Shown piece by piece: positions 5,085 to 13,563 of a DNA stretch of 20,601 nt; positions within the stretch are counted from its first letter, which is position 1, and every line of letters begins with the position of its first letter. The stretch lies in the IMG/VR virus record IMGVR_UViG_3300032236_000320, positions 1-20,601 of that record; one strand, given 5' to 3'. Under the pieces are notes generated by a model. That model did not search any database, was not told where the DNA came from, and saw only the letters and a list, made by a program, of their open reading frames with translations. The position numbers were made by a program, and so were the translations under genes. The DNA is from a virus.

Positions 5085-5431
5085 AATCCTTCTCCTGGGG
5101 TGATATAAACAGACGCATTGGCAGCATCGCCAATAACTCTTGCATACACATTGCCTGACTGACTTACTTGAGGTCCAGTAATTACTCTATAAGCGTATGG
5201 TGGCAAAGGAATGACATAATTAGGACCATTATCTGGTAACGCCACATTAAAAGTATTGGTAGGGTTGATCCAAACATAAACAGCATTATTAACATCAGCA
5301 TTAGAAATAAAATACTGGTTAACAGGGCTGTCTGCTGTGATGGTATATACATTGGACTGCGTGTTGGCAGCACCGTTAACGGCTACTTTTACCGTTTTTC
5401 CCATCGGTTGAAAAGCGATATTATTAGCCAT
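5081..5431 (-). CDS. Small beta-rich putative virion protein, paralogue of the 13564-13908 product
   Basis: The 116-residue protein is rich in Asn, Val and Thr with alternating hydrophobic residues and no helix-forming runs, suggesting a beta sandwich. It starts MANNIAFQPMGKTVKVAV and contains NQYFISNADVNNAVYVWINP. The 114-residue product encoded at 13564-13908 has the same layout: AF(Q/T)P(M/L)G(K/N)TV near the N-terminus, NQY(F/R)I(S/I)NA in the middle and VYI/LYI before a GxG end. The two are probably distant paralogues, perhaps small decoration or tail-attached proteins. Overlaps join it to both neighbours (TAATG upstream, ATGA downstream). No function is known. Confidence 0.75.
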   Translation of the reverse strand: MANNIAFQPMGKTVKVAVNGAANTQSNVYTITADSPVNQYFISNADVNNAVYVWINPTNTFNVALPDNGPNYVIPLPPYAYRVITGPQVSQSGNVYARVIGDAANASVYITPGEGL

Positions 5432-5685
5432 TAGTAGATACTCTTTTTACCTGCGTTGCCTGGTTTAGTAGTTTTAGAATCTTTGGTGTTGGTGTTGCCA
5501 TCAAAGTTAAAAACACCCATAAATCCTGAAGGCATCTTACCAGTTAAAGTTGTGTTAATTCCGCCAGCAGAACCATCTCTAGGCAACTGAGGGCGAATAG
5601 CATGAGCAACCTGCTGATTGTATTCAGTAGGTCTTTTATGAGGTTGACCACCACTACTCCCCTGGGTTTTCGGCTTTAGGCTCAT
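5431..5685 (-). CDS. Hypothetical 84-residue Gly/Asn-rich protein
   Basis: ATG at 5685 follows AAAGGATTAAAA. The protein is hydrophilic and probably largely disordered: a basic N-terminus (SLKPKTQGSSGGQPHKRP), a central IRPQLPRDGSAGGINTTLTG and a lysine-rich end. It has no membrane or catalytic features. It overlaps the membrane protein gene upstream by 32 bases and the beta-rich protein gene downstream (TAATG). A minor virion component is conceivable; I do not recognise the family. Confidence 0.7.
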   Translation of the reverse strand: MSLKPKTQGSSGGQPHKRPTEYNQQVAHAIRPQLPRDGSAGGINTTLTGKMPSGFMGVFNFDGNTNTKDSKTTKPGNAGKKSIY

Positions 5686-5878
5686 TTTTAATCCTTTCTT
5701 TTGTTTTGACTACAAGGTAGCAAAAAACTACAAATATTGCTAGTGTTGTTACTCTTTCCCACATGGGATTCCACATTGTCCAACCGCACATAATGCTTGC
5801 TGCTATTAATGCCAAAATCGTTATTAAGCGGTCTGTAATGACCCCTAATGCTAGGCGTACCAATGCTACTGCTTCCAT
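5654..5878 (-). CDS. Small two-segment membrane protein
   Basis: This 74-residue protein begins MEAVALVRLALGVITDRLIT and has two hydrophobic segments (about 18-34 and 46-60), a Trp-rich loop (WTMWNPMWERV) and a charged C-terminal tail (KTKERIKNEPKAENPGE). It resembles small phage inner-membrane proteins that I remember from other phage late operons without assigned function. Its size fits a holin, but it is separated from the endolysin by six genes, which makes the holin-like proteins encoded at 4242-4837 better candidates. It starts 41 bases after the 68-residue gene ends. Confidence 0.75.
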   Translation of the reverse strand: MEAVALVRLALGVITDRLITILALIAASIMCGWTMWNPMWERVTTLAIFVVFCYLVVKTKERIKNEPKAENPGE

Positions 5879-5918
5879 ATTTATCCCCTATGAACTTGTT
5901 AAAGATCACAGTTTAACC

Positions 5919-6125
5919 CTACTCATCAATATCATCAATACTGCCAAAACCACTACCCCACTCATCATCAGAAATCTTCTGCTTGAGCTTTTCAATGTTC
6001 ACCATACGGTCAATCACCTTACATTTATCAGTAAGGGAAGCCGTTTCATCTGCCATAACTTCTCTAAGCAGCTTGGCAACAGCATCTTCAAGATCAGGGT
6101 TTAATCCTTTTGATTTCTTGCTCAT
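5919..6125 (-). CDS. Small acidic helical protein, 68 residues
   Basis: The protein is short, helical and acidic at its C-terminus: GLNPDLEDAVAKLLREVMAD, then ETASLTDKCKVIDRMVNIEKL, ending DDEWGSGFGSIDDIDE. Similar short proteins occur, as I recall, in other phages, sometimes near terminase genes, but I cannot confirm a small-terminase function here and do not assign one. The ATG overlaps the stop of the large ejection-type protein gene (ATGA at 6122-6125). Confidence 0.75.
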   Translation of the reverse strand: MSKKSKGLNPDLEDAVAKLLREVMADETASLTDKCKVIDRMVNIEKLKQKISDDEWGSGFGSIDDIDE

Positions 6126-7903
6126 TTTCCTAAAAATCCAGAGGCAACATGACTAGCTCCATAACCAATGCCAAGACCAATACCGATTTTTGTCCATTTA
6201 ATGATCTTTTGCTTCTTTTCCTCAGCGCTAACCACTGATTGAACTTCTCTTAAGAACTGATCTCTTTGCTCTAAAGGCAATAAATTAGCCAATTCTTCAG
6301 CTTTGTCATTAATGTATTTAATTTTCCTAGCTGGATCGGTATAAACATCAGCTCTATTAATATCGGACTCTACTTTTTGTAATTTTGACTGTAACTTTCT
6401 TTGTTCTTCAGCGGTAGCAGCCCTAGCTTTGCCACGCTCTAATGCAGTAGTTCCACGCTTCTCAGCTTGCTCTAATTGACGGACATAGTTATTAGCCATG
6501 TCATAAGATCCCGTTTCTTTAAGCATTGCACGGGTATTCCTGTCATCAATAAACTTTCTTGCTTGAGATGCGTCTTTGCCTTGTAATTGACCAGCAAAGT
6601 ATTTTTGAGCCTCAGCCTGGGCTAGTTTTCTGTCACCGCCAATAGCATCAACAAAGTTATCAAAGTTTTCTTTATTCTTGAATACTGCTTTAGGAATGTC
6701 TTGAGCAGCAGTAGTAGCAATCGTTGTGCCTTTTTGCTCACCAACTAAAGATTTACCTAATTTGCTTTGGAAAGCCTGTAATGGGGCGGAATCTTGACGA
6801 TATTGATTAATAAATTTATCAATTCTTTTTTCAGAAAAGTCTGACATTACTTTTTCAACTGCTTTAGCTAGATCACCAGCTTTTTGTTGATTGATGGCAT
6901 CAAAACCTTCTGCGGGTAATCCGTAAGAGCGATCACGCAAGAATCTGCGTAATTCTTCCATACCTTTAAAACTAATAGGTCTGCCCATAACAATGCCTGA
7001 AGCCTCATCTACATAACGAGGGTCAATAGCACGCCTAATTTGCAATAAAGGATTTTTCATTGCGTCTAAAGTAGATACGGCTAAACCTGTTTCCTTATCA
7101 TTTAAAAGGCTATCTATTTCATTTAATACATCTTTATAAGCCTTTGTATTTTCTACTCTTTCTCCAGCAAGTTCTTTTTTCTTTGAAAAATCAAAAGCAT
7201 CAGCTTTTAATCTTTCGGCATTTTCTGCTCTAGTGCTTTTTAGTTTGTTGTAAATGTCATCTGCTTTAGCTTTTAGTCTTTGACCAATGGTTACATCGGC
7301 TTCAGCAATCTTATTTTCAACGCCAGGCAATTGACCGTAAGCAGCCTCACTTTTACCAGCTTCACGCTCTGCAATCTTTTCGGTAGCGCCAGCACGCTTC
7401 TCGGCAGTGGTGGCTTTCTTACCAGCTTTTTCAATTTCTTCAGCAGTTTTACCAGCAGTAGTTGCCTGTAGTTCAGCAGCAAGGTCTTTACCTCCGCCAA
7501 TTAATTTTCCAATGCCTTTAACTCCAGCTTTAGTTAAATCGTATGCGAGCTTTCCGCCTCCAGCGATTGCAGGTAACAATTCTCCAGCTTTTTGATAACC
7601 GCTAACTTCTTTTCTTGGTTTTGGAATACCGAATTTGCCGTAAATTTCTTGAGCTTCTTCCGTTGTGGGAAAAAATGTTGAATGACCTTTTAATGCGCCT
7701 TCGCCTTTAGCTTCAGTAGGATAAAGGGCTTGCTCAATATCTCCACCAGTACCTAAAATGCTTGTGCCTAATCCATAGGCAGTTGCTCCAGCTTTTTCAA
7801 GTGCGCCTGGAGATTCATAAACAGGAGCTTTAGGCGTAGCCAATAAGTCACGCCCACCGCCTGAAGAAGTATCTCCAGCAAGAAGATCCTTTCCTTCAGC
7901 CAT
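6122..7903 (-). CDS. Putative internal virion (DNA ejection) protein, 593 residues
   Basis: This is the largest protein of the block between fibres and lysis genes. It has two short KDLLA/RDLLA motifs at the N-terminus (5-9 and 18-22), a Gly/Ala-rich region with hydrophobic patches (36-55 and about 105-140), then long Lys/Glu/Ala-rich coiled-coil helices (about 145-260 and 470-560). The C-terminal segment is hydrophobic and Gly-rich (WTKIGIGLGIGYGASHVASG). Large helical proteins with membrane-active ends in this position are typical of podoviral internal core proteins that leave the capsid ahead of DNA and extend the tail across the envelope. No lytic transglycosylase motif is seen. The start overlaps the preceding gene (TAATG). 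The role is inferred from composition and order. Confidence 0.65.
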   Translation of the reverse strand: MAEGKDLLAGDTSSGGGRDLLATPKAPVYESPGALEKAGATAYGLGTSILGTGGDIEQALYPTEAKGEGALKGHSTFFPTTEEAQEIYGKFGIPKPRKEVSGYQKAGELLPAIAGGGKLAYDLTKAGVKGIGKLIGGGKDLAAELQATTAGKTAEEIEKAGKKATTAEKRAGATEKIAEREAGKSEAAYGQLPGVENKIAEADVTIGQRLKAKADDIYNKLKSTRAENAERLKADAFDFSKKKELAGERVENTKAYKDVLNEIDSLLNDKETGLAVSTLDAMKNPLLQIRRAIDPRYVDEASGIVMGRPISFKGMEELRRFLRDRSYGLPAEGFDAINQQKAGDLAKAVEKVMSDFSEKRIDKFINQYRQDSAPLQAFQSKLGKSLVGEQKGTTIATTAAQDIPKAVFKNKENFDNFVDAIGGDRKLAQAEAQKYFAGQLQGKDASQARKFIDDRNTRAMLKETGSYDMANNYVRQLEQAEKRGTTALERGKARAATAEEQRKLQSKLQKVESDINRADVYTDPARKIKYINDKAEELANLLPLEQRDQFLREVQSVVSAEEKKQKIIKWTKIGIGLGIGYGASHVASGFLGK

Positions 7904-9276
7904 TATTGCTCTCCCTCAATCTTAAATCCTGCTTCTCTCAAACGCTTCTTAGCTTCATCTTCAGTAATCTTTTGACCTTTAGCAGTAGCAGCAACATCGG
8001 CTGCTGTAGCGACTTTAGGCGCAGTAGGTGTAGCATTTTGTTTATTGTCCAAAGGCAATTCAGCACGCTTATAAATGTTTTTGCCGTATGCGTACAGTTC
8101 AGGACCAGTAATTGCAGGGTCTTTAGCTGCTGTAGCACGGGCAACTTCTTTCATCTGCTCGTTCATCAAAGCATCAAAACCAGCTTGATTAAATTGATCT
8201 TGTGACATCAAAGTATTAAAGCGATTCTGGAATTGTTGTGTCATACCACGATTGCTACCCGCCAATGTACGCTCATATCCAACAAGATACGCTGCATACT
8301 TTTTAGCAAAGATCAGAGCTGGCTGACCTTCATCTGGCATGGTTTCAATATCTTGAGTACCGCCACTAGCCTTCCAAGAATCATAGTATCTATTAACATT
8401 TTGAGCAATCTGACCTTGCCTACCAAGATATTGAGGGTTTTCTTTAGCGTATTGCTTTAGTTCATCAGCGGTTGCAAGAGATAACGCTCCAGCATTAATA
8501 GAGTTTTTCTTATCTTCATTCTGAGAAGGTGTACCAGTAAATTGCAATCCTGGAAAAAAATCAGTCATGCCAGCGCCTTTACCGCTAACTCCAGACTTTA
8601 TGGCTTTAACCATGATCTCGCTTTGCAGCTTAGAGTTAGCTTTAGCAATTTCTAGCGCATTGTCTGCTTGACCTGATTGAATTAATTTAGCAATCACACC
8701 TGGGTTTTTAGCTGTAATTTCACCAGCTTTTAATAACGCTGCTTCCTTGTCAGTAACTCTTAATTTTTGATATTGCTCTAAATCTTTGAGCAAAGCGTCA
8801 TTGTGGGATTTCATTGAAGCCATTTCTTTGTCAAAAGTAGCTTGTTCTTTAGCAAACAAGTCTTTGCGACCTTGCTGATAGCCTTTGAGCATACCGCCCA
8901 TAGCGTTCAAAGCATTTAATCCCGATAACTTGCCTGATCCACCCAAAGCAACGCCCATAGTGCCAATCATGCTAAAAATAGCGCCAAGATCAAAAGCGTT
9001 GTCCTGAGATGGTTTGAACTCAGGAACAGGCTTCATTTCTTTTTTAACTTGTTCGTAATGCGCTTTGTCCTCAGTGGAGATTCCTTCAAGAGCCTCTCGT
9101 TTAGCGCCTAATTCAGCTTCTGTTTTAGCAACATCAGACTCTACTTTTGCTTTTACAGCTTGTTCTCCAGCCTTTTGCTGAGTCTTTAAAAATCCAGGTA
9201 ATTTGCCAATATCAGTATTTAAAGACTGAGATAAAACTTCACTATCTTTAGATGGAGCAATTTGTGTATCAGCCAT
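7903..9276 (-). CDS. Putative internal virion (DNA ejection) protein, 457 residues
   Basis: The protein has an N-terminal charged coiled coil (about 33-82), a hydrophobic Gly-rich stretch (FDLGAIFSMIGTMGVALGGS, 95-114) followed by GMLKGYQQGRKDLF, and a long helical middle. It ends in a short domain, VATAADVAATAKGQKITEDE then AKKRLREAGFKI, which looks like a small helical module found at the ends of other phage internal proteins. Overlaps on both sides (TAATG) link it with two other putative ejection proteins. The combination of membrane-prone segment, coiled coil and operon position supports an ejection role. It lacks recognisable enzymatic motifs. Confidence 0.6.
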   Translation of the reverse strand: MADTQIAPSKDSEVLSQSLNTDIGKLPGFLKTQQKAGEQAVKAKVESDVAKTEAELGAKREALEGISTEDKAHYEQVKKEMKPVPEFKPSQDNAFDLGAIFSMIGTMGVALGGSGKLSGLNALNAMGGMLKGYQQGRKDLFAKEQATFDKEMASMKSHNDALLKDLEQYQKLRVTDKEAALLKAGEITAKNPGVIAKLIQSGQADNALEIAKANSKLQSEIMVKAIKSGVSGKGAGMTDFFPGLQFTGTPSQNEDKKNSINAGALSLATADELKQYAKENPQYLGRQGQIAQNVNRYYDSWKASGGTQDIETMPDEGQPALIFAKKYAAYLVGYERTLAGSNRGMTQQFQNRFNTLMSQDQFNQAGFDALMNEQMKEVARATAAKDPAITGPELYAYGKNIYKRAELPLDNKQNATPTAPKVATAADVAATAKGQKITEDEAKKRLREAGFKIEGEQ

Positions 9277-10337
9277 TATTGACCTGCCCTAACAGTAATA
9301 GATTGACCACCACCGCCACCAACCATTTGAGCCAATTGACTGTAGAAGTTAGTAGTAGCTTGATTAAGTTGAGTATCCAATTGCAAACCAGTTTTAATAG
9401 CGCCAAGACTAATATTGTCACCAATTTGCATTACATTCAATCCATAAGTGTATTGATTGTTAAGCAAGTTTTGATAAATGGCAGCCATTTGATTAGCAGC
9501 TTGTTGAGTGCCTACACCGCCACGATTAGCCACTTGTTGGTTAATTTGAGCTTGTGCAGCTTGGAAGGCTTGTTGGCTTGCAGGAGATAACTGACCTGCT
9601 TGAGCTTGATTAACAAGAGTCTGACCTTGTTGCTGATAAGGTGTTGCAATAGCTTGTTCTTGACCTTGAGCAGCTTGTACTTGACCAGCAGTCTTACGAG
9701 CTTGTGAAGCGCCAAAAGCACCTAAACCAGTAGCTAAACCTAAGCCTAACAATCTATTAGGATCGGTTAAAGCAGTCAGGAATTTATCACCATAGCTTGG
9801 GGTTGGTTTAGTTCCGTCTGGAGCAACAACAGGCGCAGCAGCTTGTTGAGATGGGCTAACAGCTCCTGGCTCTGTAGGGGTAGGAGCTACAAATTGACCA
9901 GTTGGAATGTTGTAAGACTGACCACTTGGCGTAAATACAGTTTGAGTTTCAACAGTTGGAGCAACGCTTCCTGGATAAATAGTTTGATCTGTATATGGTT
10001 TGTCTGGTGTTGCAGCAAAATCTTCTTGCCTTTGAGTTTCAGCTAAACCAGCAGTAGTTCCAGGAGTTGTCGTGTATTGACCTCCAGCACCAGAAATAGT
10101 GTCGTAAGCTGGTGATACAGGAGCTGGAGTACTAAAGTCATAAGAACTTGAATCTTCAAACTCAGGCAAACCAGTATCAGGGTTAGTTGTTCCTGAACCG
10201 CCTCTACGCTTTAATAATGCAGCTTCTCTTGGAGTAATGTGAGCAAGCATAGTATCTTTACCACGCCCTTTAGAGCGCAGCATTTCTGCCAAAGCTGGCA
10301 GATCCATTTTTAGTGTTTCTTTTAATACCTTACTCAT
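9276..10337 (-). CDS. Putative internal virion protein with conserved N-terminal motif, 353 residues
   Basis: The N-terminal part contains the motif MLRSKGRGKDTMLAHITPRE followed by AALLKRRGGSGT (19-50), which I recall from many phage proteins of unknown structure, often near tail or ejection genes. A Pro/Thr/Ser-rich, probably disordered linker spans about 60-180. A hydrophobic Gly-rich segment, LLGLGLATGLGAFGASQA, follows at 196-213, and the rest is Gln/Ala-rich helix (about 214-340) ending in GGGGGQSITVRAGQ. Charge, linker and a single membrane-prone patch resemble injected internal proteins. It overlaps its neighbours by ATGA and TAATG. Confidence 0.6.
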   Translation of the reverse strand: MSKVLKETLKMDLPALAEMLRSKGRGKDTMLAHITPREAALLKRRGGSGTTNPDTGLPEFEDSSSYDFSTPAPVSPAYDTISGAGGQYTTTPGTTAGLAETQRQEDFAATPDKPYTDQTIYPGSVAPTVETQTVFTPSGQSYNIPTGQFVAPTPTEPGAVSPSQQAAAPVVAPDGTKPTPSYGDKFLTALTDPNRLLGLGLATGLGAFGASQARKTAGQVQAAQGQEQAIATPYQQQGQTLVNQAQAGQLSPASQQAFQAAQAQINQQVANRGGVGTQQAANQMAAIYQNLLNNQYTYGLNVMQIGDNISLGAIKTGLQLDTQLNQATTNFYSQLAQMVGGGGGQSITVRAGQ

Positions 10338-11161
10338 GAAGTACTCCCTGAATCCGTTGTCCTTAATGATGCCTGATTCCAGACATTTCGTGAAGTTTGA
10401 TCTGATCCTAATTGGACAGGCGGATTAATCTCGCCACCACCAATATTTAGAGCCTGACCTAATGCAGATGAACCTGGGGTTGATCCCGCTAAAGCACTTG
10501 GGAAGTTTGTCAATTGTGATCCACTTGAAGTAGATGGAGTAGATGCAGTGCTTGAAGGTGTGAACAAGCTAGATACATCTTGACGAATATATGGTCCAGC
10601 AGCAGCCAAGGTGGATTTAGTAACCTGTGGATCTGCACCAGCGGAAGTTGCAAGTTCAGAAATTCCAGATGTTAAAGCACCCGTAGCACCACCAATTTCA
10701 GCGTTTTTCAGTGATTGATTGAGGTTTTGTCCTGTTAATTCAGATCCTGTAAATCCTTGAGCTGCTCCAGAAGCGGTAGCTCCAGCAATATTAGATGCTG
10801 ATTTTCCTAATGTGTCGGCAGTAGCCCCTGATACTTCAGAACCAACAGCTCCTCCTACAGCACCTGTAGCGCCACCCTCAGCAGCAGCAGTAAGTACGCC
10901 TTCAATGTTTTTTCCTTGAACGGCAGCATTAATTGCTCCACTTGCAGCTCCCATTGCAGCGCCTCCAACGGCGGCTACGGTAGCAGTACCATATCCAGCA
11001 GCAGATACGGCAGCAGTAGCAGTTAAAGCGGCATCGGCAGCCATCGCAGCGCCAACGGTTGAATCAGTTGCAGCAATAATGGCAGCACCCATTTCAGGTC
11101 CTGCAACAACAGAAGCAGCAACGGCTACTACGGTAATGATTACTGGCGCAGCTCCACCCAT
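10334..11161 (-). CDS. Ala/Gly-rich putative membrane-active virion protein, 275 residues
   Basis: The first two thirds (about 1-170) consist almost only of Ala, Gly, Val, Thr and Ser with many small-xxx-small patterns, for example VGGAAMGAASGAINAA and EGGATGAVGGAVGSEVSGA. This glycine-zipper composition favours tightly packed membrane helices. The C-terminal third is Ser/Thr/Pro-rich and probably extended. It lies at the head of the group of putative ejection proteins and overlaps both neighbours (TAATG upstream, ATGA downstream). A part in forming a channel across the host membrane during DNA entry is plausible but unproved. I do not recognise a named family. Confidence 0.6.
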   Translation of the reverse strand: MGGAAPVIITVVAVAASVVAGPEMGAAIIAATDSTVGAAMAADAALTATAAVSAAGYGTATVAAVGGAAMGAASGAINAAVQGKNIEGVLTAAAEGGATGAVGGAVGSEVSGATADTLGKSASNIAGATASGAAQGFTGSELTGQNLNQSLKNAEIGGATGALTSGISELATSAGADPQVTKSTLAAAGPYIRQDVSSLFTPSSTASTPSTSSGSQLTNFPSALAGSTPGSSALGQALNIGGGEINPPVQLGSDQTSRNVWNQASLRTTDSGSTS

Positions 11162-11535
11162 TATAGTTTCCCTTCTTTTACCAATTCTTCCGTTAATCTA
11201 CCAGCAGTTAATCCGTTACCAAGCAATTGAAAGTCAATTCCTGGACCTTTAGGTAGCTGATCTGGTGTTAATAATCCTGCTTTTACAGCATTATCAAGCG
11301 CCATTTGATACATTTCAGGTCTTTTTAAGGCTGATTCAGCATATTTTCCAGCTTGAATTACTTTCTGAGGATCAAGACCAACTTGCTTAATAATTTTCAA
11401 AAGCCTTTCTTTAGCTTGCTGAACAGGCTCAGGCTTTGATTTTCCTTTCATTTGATTCATAACATCAGCATTATCTACACCTTGTTGCGGTGCAGAAATC
11501 GAATTTTTCTGGGGGGTGGGAACGATATTTGTCAT
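11161..11535 (-). CDS. Hypothetical small helical protein, 124 residues
   Basis: The likely ATG is at 11535, two bases after the stop of the preceding gene; an in-frame start at 11601 would add 22 residues that lie inside that gene. No strong Shine-Dalgarno is visible, so re-initiation by terminating ribosomes is likely. After a disordered N-terminus (TNIVPTPQKNSISAPQQGVD) the protein has a helical domain with AKERLLKIIKQVGLDPQKVI and MYQMALDNAVKAGLLTPDQL. It lacks membrane and catalytic features. Its position next to the internal virion genes suggests a virion or assembly role. Confidence 0.7.
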   Translation of the reverse strand: MTNIVPTPQKNSISAPQQGVDNADVMNQMKGKSKPEPVQQAKERLLKIIKQVGLDPQKVIQAGKYAESALKRPEMYQMALDNAVKAGLLTPDQLPKGPGIDFQLLGNGLTAGRLTEELVKEGKL

Positions 11536-11537
11536 GG

Positions 11538-11882
11538 TCAGTAAGGGATATTGAGTCCAGCAGCTATTTGTTGATGAATAAAGAGATGGGTGGAAAGCCA
11601 ATCGTAAAAAGATGTTTCGTCATTAAAATTTACATCGAGCATATTGTATGGATTATCCAATCCAAGCAGTCCTGAAAAGGCTTGATGCTCGACTTGGTGA
11701 GCCAATAACCAGTCATCCAAATTGCTTGTATCAGCGTCAATTAAAGGAAAAACAGGTACTGAAATGCCCTTTTGCATGAATTTTTGCTGAAATAAGTAGT
11801 GTTGCGTTCCATTTTCAAAAAGAAAATCATTTAGGGACTCAACATCCCCAAACTTGACAATGGAAAGCGTATTCATGTCCAT
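11538..11882 (-). CDS. Protein with three helical repeats carrying a conserved Asp-x8-His pair
   Basis: This 114-residue protein is built of three related units at about 15-44, 52-79 and 90-114. Each has Ser, two or three residues, Asp, Phe/Trp, Leu and then a His nine residues after the Asp: Asp19-His28 (LNDFLFENGTQH), Asp57-His66 (LDDWLLAHQVEH) and Asp94-His103 (FYDWLSTHLFIH). Units 2 and 3 share a second His four residues earlier (His62, His99). The pattern suggests three short helices packed around shared aromatic residues, perhaps with metal-binding histidines. No known function is recognised. It overlaps its neighbour upstream (TAATG) and lies between the fibre and ejection genes, so a structural role in the virion is likely. 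Confidence 0.75.
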   Translation of the reverse strand: MDMNTLSIVKFGDVESLNDFLFENGTQHYLFQQKFMQKGISVPVFPLIDADTSNLDDWLLAHQVEHQAFSGLLGLDNPYNMLDVNFNDETSFYDWLSTHLFIHQQIAAGLNIPY

Positions 11883-12103
11883 TATTTGTCTGCTTTTAAA
11901 TCTAACTTGTCAGAAATACGAGTCAACATTCCTTTGATCTCGGCAATATCAATTCTGTAGTCATCTTTTTGAACATAACCTCGTTCAATCTCTTTAACAT
12001 CTTCTTTCAAGTCATGAATAGCATCCCAGAGGACTTTAAAAAGCCAGCCAGCAATAGTTCCGACAATTGAAAGTGCAATGTTAAAAAGTAATTGAAAGTC
12101 CAT
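11882..12103 (-). CDS. Small membrane-anchored coiled-coil protein, 73 residues
   Basis: The protein starts MDFQLLFNIALSIVGTIAGW with one membrane segment (about 4-22), followed by a charged helix (DAIHDLKEDVKEIERGYVQK) and a DDYRIDIAEIKGML...LDLKADK tail that should form a coiled coil. This N-anchor plus YVxKDDYRxDIAEIKxML pattern is, from memory, common in phages just after tail-fibre genes and is generally annotated as hypothetical. It could anchor to the inner membrane during assembly or lysis, but the single segment does not look like a typical holin. It begins two bases after the fibre gene stop. Confidence 0.8.
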   Translation of the reverse strand: MDFQLLFNIALSIVGTIAGWLFKVLWDAIHDLKEDVKEIERGYVQKDDYRIDIAEIKGMLTRISDKLDLKADK

Positions 12104-12105
12104 AT

Positions 12106-13560
12106 TTATACCGAGTAGTAAGGCACTTTAACTACAGTGCCGTTAAGGTCAATTTCAAGAAATCCAGCAGGGACAAGCAAAAGGCTAGATGTGGCGTAAG
12201 TAGCGTTACCAGTAGTGGTCGCTGTTAAGTTTGTGGTTTGTACATTAATCGTACCGCCAGTAATTGCTACATTATTGGCATTTTGAAACGCCATAGTGCC
12301 AAGACCGCTAACACCAATAGTCACATTTGCTTGACCAGTGCCAGGACTATCAGCCGTTGAAATGGTTATATTTGCGCCAGGAATAAAGTTAATTGCTGGT
12401 TCAGATCCAACTAAAACGCCATTGTTTTGAACGGTTACTTTTTGGTTTACAGAGTTGGCAGTGACCGATAAAGTCACATTGCCTGTCAATGCGCCACCGC
12501 CTGATAAACCTGATCCTGCCAATACATAAGTTGTGTTAGGTACTGCGCCTGATACAGCAGCTACACCAATTGCAATAGCCACATTTGCTGCGCTTGTAGC
12601 CCTGCCTTTAGCGTCAAAAGTAACTTGAGATACTTGTGAGGCTGTACCGTAAATACCTGCCGTAACACCACTCGTATTCAAAGTAGGGTTAGGGTAAGTA
12701 CCTGTTAAATCTCCACCAGCAGTGCCACCTGGAGGTGTTCCAGTGATGGTGACATTGGAGGCTGAAGTAATGCGACCTTTTGCATCTACGACTAATTGCG
12801 GAACAGCAGTAGCAGTGCCATAAGTACCAGCAGTAACACCAGAAGTATTGAGTGAGGGGTTAGGATAGCTACCAGTAAGATCACCGCCAGCAGAACCACC
12901 AGGAACAGTCCCAGAAATAGTAACATTTGAAGCATTTGTTATCCTCCCTTGAGCATCTACAGTAAATACACCGTTAATAGTGGCGTTTCCGTAAGTTCCC
13001 GCAGTAACCGCAGTATTTGCTAGGCTAATCGTGCCTGAACCAGTAATTGGACCACCAGTTAAACCAGTGCCAGTAGCAACGCTAGTAACAGAACCGTTCC
13101 CCGTTCCTGGGGTGAATCCAAGTGCGGTAACAATATCACCGCTAGTAAGAGTGACATTGCCTGTACGAGTGTTAAATGTAAGAACGCCAGCATTAGTTAA
13201 AGTTACATTTCCTGTTAATCTACCACCACCAGAAAGTCCAGTGCCAGCAATGACATAAGCAGTATTAGGTGTTGCGCCAACATCATTAGCGCCTAATACA
13301 ACAATACCTGTTTGACCGTTTACAGAGGTGACAGCGCCAGTCTGGTTATCTACTTTCTCCCAAACATTGCCGTCAAATACTGCCCAATCGCCTACTTTCC
13401 ATGATGTAATACCGTTTAAATTGGTGCTACCAGCAACGGAAACAACATAATAAAAACCTTTAGTACCGACTGAACTTTGCAAAAATGGAGTGTTTGAGTT
13501 CGCATCCCAAGTAGATTGGTATGTTAACGATCCCGCAAAGTTGCCAGATACCTTGAGCAT
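12106..13560 (-). CDS. Repeat-rich tail fibre or receptor-binding protein, 484 residues
   Basis: The protein is Gly-, Thr-, Asn- and Val-rich with short beta repeats, as in trimeric phage fibres. The N-terminal 70 residues form a distinct module ([20 protein letters not shown] ... [13 protein letters not shown]) of a type often found in phage tail proteins. Three units of about 57 residues follow at 182-237, 238-294 and 295-340, marked by VTAGTYG, VDA(Q/K)GRIT and AGGDLTG(S/T)YPNP. The motif NT(A/T)YV(I/L)AG(T/S)GLSGGG appears at 99-113 and again at 342-356. The C-terminal 25 residues ([20 protein letters not shown]) look like a small closing domain. It probably contacts the host surface. No peptidase S74 chaperone or depolymerase motif is seen. 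It lies three bases after the small beta-rich gene. Confidence 0.8.
   Translation of the reverse strand: MLKVSGNFAGSLTYQSTWDANSNTPFLQSSVGTKGFYYVVSVAGSTNLNGITSWKVGDWAVFDGNVWEKVDNQTGAVTSVNGQTGIVVLGANDVGATPNTAYVIAGTGLSGGGRLTGNVTLTNAGVLTFNTRTGNVTLTSGDIVTALGFTPGTGNGSVTSVATGTGLTGGPITGSGTISLANTAVTAGTYGNATINGVFTVDAQGRITNASNVTISGTVPGGSAGGDLTGSYPNPSLNTSGVTAGTYGTATAVPQLVVDAKGRITSASNVTITGTPPGGTAGGDLTGTYPNPTLNTSGVTAGIYGTASQVSQVTFDAKGRATSAANVAIAIGVAAVSGAVPNTTYVLAGSGLSGGGALTGNVTLSVTANSVNQKVTVQNNGVLVGSEPAINFIPGANITISTADSPGTGQANVTIGVSGLGTMAFQNANNVAITGGTINVQTTNLTATTTGNATYATSSLLLVPAGFLEIDLNGTVVKVPYYSV
12541..13017 (-). repeat. Three coding repeats of about 57 residues in a fibre gene
   Basis: Units cover 12850-13017, 12679-12849 and 12541-12678 (the last is incomplete). 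They share AGGDLTGxYPNPxLNTSGVT and [13 protein letters not shown] at protein level; units 1 and 2 are closest. DNA identity is only partial, so the duplication is not recent or has diverged by selection. Confidence 0.75.
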
Positions 13561-13563
13561 TTA

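Noticed and set aside
5654-5878. Considered as the main holin
   Set aside because: It is separated from the endolysin by six genes, while two better-placed two-segment proteins directly precede Rz and the endolysin.
5688-5909. Minus-strand frame of 73 codons
   Set aside because: It is a different-frame shadow of the two-segment membrane protein gene, and its product shows no coherent pattern.
5919-6125. Considered as a small terminase subunit
   Set aside because: It is only 68 residues, without a visible DNA-binding helix-turn-helix, and no large terminase lies nearby.
11536-11601. 22-residue extension of the 124-residue protein
   Set aside because: It overlaps the conserved third repeat of the preceding gene, and the downstream ATG fits the usual close packing of this operon.
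12541-13017. Regular repeats considered as a CRISPR array
   Set aside because: Repeats are in phase with one long reading frame, about 170 bases long and degenerate, with no short identical repeats and unique spacers.
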